From positions 1,443,177 through 1,507,176 of the forward strand of contig SCFE01000064.1 of the NCBI GenBank assembly GCA_004352715.1: 64,000 bases of DNA, in the 5' to 3' direction. The notes beneath the pieces were generated by a model. It was not told where the DNA came from. It searched no databases and worked only from the letters and a program-made list of their open reading frames with translations. Source of the stretch: Hofstenia miamia (lineage: Eukaryota; Xenacoelomorpha; Acoela). The number at the start of each line of letters is the position of its first letter. The first letter of the stretch is position 1. The position numbers and the translations under genes were made by a program. Positions 57,690 through 64,000 of the stretch are shown piece by piece.

Positions 57690-58888
57690 ATTAATGTTGA
57701 TAAATTACATAACATCAAAGTTATAGGGGCTAGAATTAATGCTGAAAAGATATTAAAGAAAAACTTAATAGTAAAACATCTACTGAGATAGTTTGCTTAT
57801 TTCCAATAACCAAAATGTATTGGATGTCTTTGGGCTTACCAATCGTACGCCCAGGAGTTGAATTTATCAAGATCAGCACTGAATCAAAAGAAATGTGACA
57901 CAAAAGTGTACAAATGCGAAGTTGCCCTGCTTCTCAGATGACTCCATACATTAATGTTGAAGCAGTGCGTGTGCGTAGGGATGTTCTTAACTTACCTCAG
58001 CATCGTCAATTTACTGAAAACCAGTTGTCATGTTGAAAGATCATTTCTTCATTCAAGCAAAAATTGACAAAATAACATTATTTTCAGTAATACTGCCTGA
58101 ACTGATATATGTAGACACACTTGCAGAATATCTTTGCCGGTTTGCGATAGCTCCAATGACGAAGTTTCGAAGAAGGCATGGATTATCCGTGCATGAACAA
58201 CTTCTAAATGCATATGTGACAAAGTCGCCATGGGTTGATGGTTCAGGGCACATTATTCAATTACGTCCTTGTGAATATGAAAAATTTCGTGACAGGGCCA
58301 TGTTGTCAAACTCAACTGCAGCTGATGAAATTGTTCAATCTGGTTTACTGATCCATTTATCAAATGCCATAATTTCTCAGGACAATGAAGTTTTTGATAA
58401 ATTTATGTATGCTCATTGTGAATACCCGGATTCTATTCCAGTGCCGGTATTTTCTAACATAACTCCACTCAACAAATTTGCATTTATTATTCATGTGCTG
58501 CTAAATTGTGTCAACAGTGAAAGAGAGTTTTGCACGTGCAAATTTATGTAGAGACAGCAACCCAGAAGAATCTCTTAGGCGGTTTGAAGTTTTGGATTTA
58601 TTGAAAAAATATATATTGGAACAATTAATGTACATGCCTGGAGGAAGTAATATGTTTGATCGCTATGTTGTTTTAGCTGAAGGAGCATTGGTTGACGCAT
58701 TAATTAATGAGAGCGTTCATGTTAGAGAAACACATGCAGTGCTTCTACATACTGTTCAAAATCAGGAGTCCGATTGGCTTAAATCTGAATTATCCAAGAT
58801 GAAAGAGAAAATGTTAGAGGCATTGCACGATCCTACCATCATCGTGGATTTACCTGATAAAGAGCTCTTTGAATGCTTCAAAAGATGA
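57690..58888 (+). pseudogene. Helitron linker between Rep and helicase
   Basis: Two long open parts (58030-58551 and 58508-58888) overlap by a frameshift near 58510-58550. They encode YLCRFAIAPMTKFRRRHGLS, WVDGSGHIIQLRPCEYEKF, VPVFSNITPLNKFAFIIHVL and a helical, charged C-terminal part (SELSKMKEKMLEALHDP). This matches the long helical region that precedes the helicase in animal Helitron proteins. It has no catalytic motif. Confidence 0.6.
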
Positions 58889-58939
58889 ACCTTTGGATTG
58901 GACTCCAGAAATTGCACGCCATGGTAATCAATCTGATGA

Positions 58940-59215
58940 ATCATTGGCGGAGCAAACGTTTGCATTGCAAATTGCTATTGCCGCAATTGATTAATATGCA
59001 TTGGGCACTGAGGCATTCATCAAATTTCTAATATTCAATGGTTTACCTGGGAGTGGCAAGACGCATGTGTCAATGCTATCTTGCTTATATGCCCGGGCTA
59101 AAGGAATGAATGTACAAATTACAAGTGTACCTTCTCAAAGGTAATTGGCATTAGGTGGAATACACTTGCATCTTCTTGTTCCCTTACCAATAGCAAAGCA
59201 TAAATACTACAAAAT
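58940..59215 (+). pseudogene. Helitron helicase, N-terminal part
   Basis: FNGLPGSGKTHVSMLSCLYA carries the Walker A loop (GLPGSGKT, 59040-59063). It is followed by AKGMNVQITSVPSQR, a stop, then LALGGIHLHLLVPLPI, equivalent to the 'A..LGG.T.H..F..P' block of PIF1-like helicases. The Asp-Glu (Walker B) block expected next is not readable between 59210 and 59430, so the helicase core is interrupted or deleted there. Confidence 0.75.
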
Positions 59216-59434
59216 CAGTGTTGTAAGTACAGCTGGAAGAACCATAAGAAGGAAGAGCACAGCCTGATCGCTGGAATAAGTTGAAATGACTAGATATGAA
59301 GTAAAAAATAATAGCTCTATTAAAAAATAGAAGTTTCTACACATGATAAGGAAACCACATAGCAAGGACTGCAGTGGTCAAAAGCAAATAAAAAATTAAT
59401 ACAATTTCTTGATTATTATTGTGAAGAGCCTAGA

Positions 59435-59767
59435 TTGCTATTACTTTACAAGGATGCGTTAATGAGATTTACTGCAAACAACCGAGCACAGGGCTACTCT
59501 CATAATCAGCTATGCGTTATTGAGATGCTATTTGAAAATTTAGTTAACCACAGCCCAGTTAAAGCATTTCTTGCACCACCTGGAATAAAAATATTTCCAA
59601 CAAATAATAATTACACAGAAGTTGGTTGGAGTTTAAAAAACATCTATTGGCTCTCAACCCCCATTGTGCGTACTGTTAGTTCATCGTGTTGTGTTAAACA
59701 ACATCAGTACCCCTTTGCTCCATATGGAGCTACCACAATACACAGATCTATGGGGATACAATTCTGA
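59435..59767 (+). pseudogene. Helitron helicase, C-terminal part
   Basis: Reads LLLYKDALMRFTANNRAQGY, SHNQLCVIEML, VKAFLAPPGIKIFPTN, STPIVRTVSSSCC and FAPYGATTIHRSMG. The last is helicase motif V (T-I-H-x-S-x-G), at 59735-59755. The frame stops at 59765, one frameshift away from the final part at 59811. Confidence 0.75.
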
Positions 59768-59810
59768 AAATTGCGACACAATTGTCATCAATTAGCAAAG
59801 ATGATCAATT

Positions 59811-60389
59811 ATGGGAAAAGCTCAACTGATAGTTCTGATGTCGCGTGTTCAATCTTTATCAGACATAACTTTTGTTGGATCAAAAAATGATAATTTAAAT
59901 GCAATTGAGATACTATTGTTACAAGCACCAGGTGAGGCCTATATTGATCATATGATCAAAGCTGTTTCTCTGAAACCTAATGGAAGCTATCAAGTCCCAG
60001 TAATTAATAGTACGCTTCATCCATATAGGCCAAGAGATATAGAATTACCTCATGAACGTGGAAATTACTGTGTTCTATTTGCTTCATTGCAACAAAGAAT
60101 TATTGGACACATTGAAGCAACTAGTTGCATAACCTCATGCCTAGACAATATAAACCGCGGTGGTGGCCCTATGCACCTGCGTTCATTAAGATTGCGTACT
60201 TGGGCAATAATTTGCTTTGTTTCAGGCTTTGAAACTCCAGAGGATGCAAATGGATTTGCTATTAATTGGAAAATGTGCCCTCCACCAAGAACGCCACCAC
60301 AGTTATTCAGTTATGGCTATGATTTAATAGAATCCAGAAAATTCAACACTTGTCTTTGTAAAATGCAGCAAAATAAATGCTACATCTGA
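59811..60389 (+). pseudogene. Helicase end fused to GIY-YIG-like domain
   Basis: One uninterrupted frame of 192 codons links two activities. Residues 1-25 read KAQLIVLMSRVQSLSDITFV, the helicase motif VI region (arginine finger in MSR). Residues 84-154 read GNYCVLFASLQQRIIGHIEA, then NRGGGPMHLRSL, then TWAIICFVSGFETPEDANGF and AINWK. This follows a GIY-YIG nuclease: G-x-Y-C-V-L strand, I-I-G in place of Y-I-G, Asn-rich turn with GGG, W-x-I strand, VSGF, and F-x-x-x-W-K. Family catalytic residues are changed: the YIG Tyr is Ile, the helix Arg is Ser, and the Glu before x-x-W-K is Ala. It is a decayed nuclease at best. Confidence 0.65.
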
Positions 60390-60940
60390 TTAATTACAAA
60401 AGGATACAATTTTCAACCAATATTAAGGATATTATCTACAAAATTTCTCATTATAGTTAATTATTCACTGGCCACGATTTATGGATATTTCGTGGGATTG
60501 AGTTAGCTATTTAATCTCCCAAATGCAATATATTAATCCAATTTCTTTTTATAATCAATGTCTAATTCAATGATGATTTAATCATTATTCTGCAATTTTC
60601 TTTTCGTCCTCACATTATATTCACTGTCAAGGTACACAATTTTAAATGACTATCAATTAATATTTGCAATATTTGTTCACAGTAAATACTTTTTTATAAA
60701 GTTTTAAATGGGCAATGAATTGATGAAGTATAAATTAGTAGCATCAAGAAATATGTTTAATGCCTATCTCATCCCATCCCACCGAATGCCAATTACAATA
60801 TTATTATGGAACAAAGTTCAAAAAAAATATTCAATTTATAAAAGTTAGTTTCTCTCTACTTAATAGATCTACACCTACAAAGAGAAATGCACAATTAAAA
60901 AATATATTGAATTTTTAACATTAACTATGACAAATACAAA
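60390..60940. other. Non-coding, 3' flank of the Helitron
   Basis: AT-rich, no gene. A small hairpin (CCACGA ... TCGTGG, about 60473-60496) lies here, but no CTRR end follows it at the distance expected of a Helitron terminus. Confidence 0.35.
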
Positions 60941-60943
60941 TGC

Positions 60944-63866
60944 ATGATATTGCATCTCATTCCATCCAATATAATAGTCCTTTATTATTATAAAAGTGTG
61001 AGTTTTAACCGTTTCTATGGTCTTGTTGTTAACTCTCTTGGATTAAAAGTTTCATCAATGGTGTGTTCAGTTTTTCGGTTTGGTAAACCTAAGAACAATT
61101 TTTGCCGTCCTTTAATTGTTGATGTTTCCTCTGAGTGGAATAAGCGTATTATTTTAGCACTTCCTTATAGACTCAAAGACTTTAAAGTTTTTATTAAACC
61201 AGATTTAAGTCCTTCTGACAGACTTATTGAAAAAGATATACTGAAGAAGCGATATGAACTTATTAATATGGATGGAATAGATAGAGGTCGACTTAAGATA
61301 AAGAACCTAAAGGTGTTTCTTGATGATAAGGTCGTTGATCTACTATGACTAGGTTTGTGTTCCAGTTCTAATCTGCACATTCTACTTTTAAATTGCCAAA
61401 GGATTGTCAAACTAGCAAAGAGAATGGATAGTTCTGTAGTGAACGCCGAAGTTTTTCTCCAATCCAATTACTGCATTATCTGCCGTACAGGTGTGTTGGT
61501 TTACGTGGCGGTACACTCATTGCTTTTCGTATGGGCGTTGCTTTGGGTTACATTGACTGCTCTCCTGTTGAGCATGATTTTTGCTGCTTTTGTATTTTCT
61601 CTAGTTCACAAGCTATTCTTATCTGCTGTTTTTACAACACTCCTGCAAATTCGCCGTATCGTTTACCCAGAAAATATCATCTGCAATTACTTCTGCATTT
61701 AATTCGTTCACTAATTTCTGCACTGATCGCCAGATTCCTCAAAACGGCCAGTTCCAATTTGTCGTGGGCGATTTCAACATTCCTGATATCACCAATCCAT
61801 CCTCTCATTCTACTTACACCGAAGAAGTCCTTGAAACTTTCTCGTATTGTAACCTCATTCAGATTTTTAATGCTGTGACCCATAAGCATGGTAATACTCT
61901 CGATCTTTGCATTATTTCCAACGATGATTACACCAACTATGAAACGGGAGAAGTGGTGATGTCCGATCATTTCTGCATTGATTTTCCCACTCAGAAAGTT
62001 ATTGAAACCAGCCATGGCCAGTTCTCGATTCAGTCTTTTAACGATTCTGCATTTGCTGCCAACATCCAATCTCTGCCAATTTCTGCGAATTCTATTCCAC
62101 GTGGTATTATTTACTTCAGTTTGCTCTTTCGGCCTCTGCTTGCTTGAAACGACAGAAGAGGCAGTATCTCCCAGATTATTATTCCTCTCACTCAGTTCAC
62201 TTATATAATCAACTTCAAATACTTAAGCGACAGCTATCTAAGCATCCATTCGATAGCTCTAAAATTTTGAAGCTTGGAAACCTTCAACGCAATCTAGAGG
62301 AATCTTGCGAACTTGATAAGCTGGTTTTTATCGATTCGTTTTCTTCGTATTCTGCCACGGACTGTTTTTCTTTGCTGCGCTCCCTCGGCAACTCCTCGTT
62401 TATTCCTAACACAATTCACTGGGGTCTTAATGTTGCATCTACGCCTATTGCTAATGCAACTTTGGGTTGGTGTTTATAAGCAGCTAGTAATCATGTTGAC
62501 GCTGATCTCTGCATCTGTTTGCCTGACGTCCCGCTTTCTGTAAAAAATATTGAAGTAGAACTTCGCCAACTCAGTCTCAGTGGTAAATGCACCTCCGATG
62601 GTCTTCCTCCTCTGCTCAGTCTTCCTGTTTATTCCTTGTTTCATCAAATTATCGTTCACAAGTCCTGGCCAGATATTTGGAAGTGTGCTCATGTTGTTCC
62701 TTTGCTCAAGAACGGGAGTCGCTCTGTTGTCTCAAAATACCGCCCTATCAGTTTGTTGCCCAGGCTCTCCATCTTATTTGAGCGCATTGTCTTCAATTTT
62801 ATCTATCCTCCTGTTCGAGATCATATTTCTAAGATACAGCATGGTTTTATGAGAAATCGCGGTACAATCACTCAACTTCTTTTACATTGTGACAAACTTT
62901 ACGAGTCTCTAGATAACTACTACTTATGATTGTGTGTACTTCAATTTTCGTACTGTTGATCACGGCATTCTCATTCGTAAACTCCGAAAATATGGTTTTG
63001 ATGCGGATTTTATTGTCCTATTCTCTTCTTACTTATCTGACACGTCTCAGTGTGTGAAGCTTGGTAATCTTCTGTCTTCTGCCATTTCTGTCACCAGTGG
63101 CATTCTTCAGGGTAGTGTCCTGAGGCCTTTGCTATTCTTATTGTTTATCGACGACATATCTGATTCGCTGTTATCTGCCCATGCACACTTATTTACTGAT
63201 GATCTCAAAGCCGGCTCCTCAAGAAGTGGTTGCCTTCAAGATGACATATGAAGGCTCGCGATCTGGTCCATTGAAAATCACATCCTGTTTAATTTGGATA
63301 AATTAAAGTATATTTGCTACTTCGGCAATGAAACTACTTTCTACTGCTAATTCCATCAAAGACTTAGGTGTTGCCTTCACTAGCGATTTATCATGATCAC
63401 AGCCCATTAATCTTTGCATTATTAAGTGCACTCGCACTCTTCATTCCATTAAATGCAATATTCCTTTCAACACTGTAAGGTCTAAGTTGGCTCTTTACCA
63501 TTCATGTTTTCTTTCTATATTGACGTATGGCTCGCAGATTTGGTAAGCTAATATTACTGCTCTCCGTAGTTTCGAAAAGGTCAATGACCGTTTTCTCCGT
63601 TGGATTTTACCTGGGTGTGTTAATTACAATAATTGTCTTTTGGAACTGAAAATGTTACCTATTTCTTATCTCCTTATTTTAAACGATATTTGTTTTTTAC
63701 AAGGTTATTGAAAGGCCATGGTGACATTAATATTTGGAATTTTATTGAGTTACATCCACAGAAATATCCGCGTCCCGGAAACCACCCTCTCTTTATCTCG
63801 AAGCGTCGTTCTAAATGGAAATGCGAAGAAGGATTTTTTAATCGTGCTATTCGGTCTATTAATTAC
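60944..63866 (+). mobile_element. CR1-like LINE, frameshifted
   Basis: The first piece (60944-61348) is an ORF1 C-terminal region: SVFRFGKPKNNFCRPLIVDV, then DLSPSDRLIEKDILKKRYEL. An endonuclease follows (LHILLLNCQ near 61375; FVVGDFNIPDI at 61757-61789; HGNTLDLCIISNDD; SDHFCIDF near 61960). The RT gives LPLLKNGSRSVVSKYRPISL-type entry (62700-62755), FRTVDHGILIRKLRKYGFD, SGILQGSVLRPLLFLLFIDD (63090-63150) and AHLFTDDLKA, whose Asp-Asp pair is catalytic. The end (LKGHGDINIWNFIELHPQKY, then a basic tail) runs to the microsatellite. The long pieces are open but joined by several frameshifts. It resembles the 44-47 kb LINE in layout and ORF1 sequence. Confidence 0.85.
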
Positions 63867-63880
63867 ATCAATATATATGT

Positions 63881-63930
<50 letters not shown>
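63867..63930. repeat. (TA)n microsatellite at the LINE 3' end
   Basis: A TA-dominated dinucleotide run that directly follows the C-terminal codons of the LINE. It is consistent with a 3' tail made of simple repeats, as in CR1/L2-type elements. Confidence 0.85.
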
Positions 63931-63932
<2 letters not shown>

Positions 63933-64000
63933 AAATCTGATCTTAAGATTAGAAATTTAAAACTCTTTTATAAGAATTATTATCTAGACGATAGTAAGGA
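63931..64000 (+). other. Unassigned 70 bases at the window end
   Basis: The plus strand reads NKSDLKIRNLKLFYKNYYLD in one frame, which resembles neighbouring LINE proteins but is too short to call. Confidence 0.2.

Larger units (their letters stand above)
54276..60389 (+). mobile_element. Decayed Helitron with GIY-YIG-like C-terminus
   Basis: The parts lie in one orientation in RepHel order: a Cys-rich N-terminal region, a Rep domain with HUH (about 57101-57109) and a split Tyr-x3-Tyr motif (57604-57623), a long linker, a PIF1-like helicase with Walker A (59040-59063) and a TIHRSMG motif (59735-59755), then an arginine-finger-like motif and a GIY-YIG-like domain (60060-60273). Such proteins nick and unwind DNA for rolling-circle transposition. 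Frameshifts and stops occur about every 200-800 bases, so the copy is dead. Terminal TC and CTRR sequences were not found, so the true ends are unknown. Confidence 0.85.

Noticed and set aside
60473-60496. Hairpin after the Helitron, considered as its 3' terminus
   Set aside because: The stem is only six pairs and no CTRR end follows at the usual short distance.
1-64000. CRISPR arrays, rRNA or tRNA genes and bacterial-type operons
   Set aside because: None seen. There are no regularly spaced identical repeats with unique spacers, no rRNA cores, no cloverleaf I could support, and the gene style is eukaryotic.

Overview
The window is AT-rich, intron-bearing, repeat-dense DNA typical of an invertebrate animal. 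The universal stress protein gene (a family kept by cnidarians, flatworms, molluscs and similar groups) and the arginine-type ADP-ribosyltransferase gene fit an aquatic, non-insect, non-vertebrate animal. The sequence alone does not fix the phylum. There is no operon organisation, and most coding potential belongs to decayed transposons.

Three host genes look real. (1) A single-exon ADP-ribosyltransferase-domain gene at 8490-9746 (+), with the R / S-T-S / E-x-E triad. (2) A single-exon universal stress protein gene at 20976-21530 (-). (3) The last coding exon of a Cdh1/fizzy-related WD40 activator of the anaphase-promoting complex at 40675-40977 (-), whose upstream exons are not visible.

Region by region: 0-5 kb is non-coding with one old dispersed repeat (about 2.04-2.87 kb). 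5.7-8 kb holds a small LINE reverse-transcriptase fragment and a broken hAT transposase. 8.5-9.7 kb is the ADP-ribosyltransferase. 10.9-14.7 kb holds LINE remnants. 15-21 kb is essentially empty. 22.0-23.0 kb is a non-autonomous inverted-repeat element with three hairpin motifs. 24.7-25.5 kb is a mariner-like transposase. 27.6-31.2 kb is bounded by two inverted repeat arms of about 620 bp. 32.1-40.0 kb is one Tc1-like transposon, defined by its own terminal repeats, whose transposase is split by nested insertions: a LINE, a dispersed repeat with ACCTCCGCC ends, and a 2.3-kb foldback element. 40.7-41 kb is the Cdh1 exon. 44.2-48.1 kb is a CR1/L2-like LINE with an assembly duplication. 50.5-52.3 kb holds two related segments, one with a small DNA transposon and one with the matching empty site. 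54.3-60.4 kb is a decayed Helitron-type element (HUH Rep, tyrosine motif, PIF1-like helicase) whose last reading frame continues into a GIY-YIG-like domain. 60.9-64 kb is another CR1-like LINE ending in an AT microsatellite.

Several single-N or N-run gaps are flanked by near-identical sequence on both sides (9.4, 12.3, 25.5, 38.8 and 47.4 kb). This points to unmerged contig ends or haplotypes rather than biological tandem duplications. The item most worth following is the helicase plus GIY-YIG arrangement at the end of the Helitron. Next are the dated nest of transposons at 32-40 kb and the insertion/empty-site pair at 51-52 kb.
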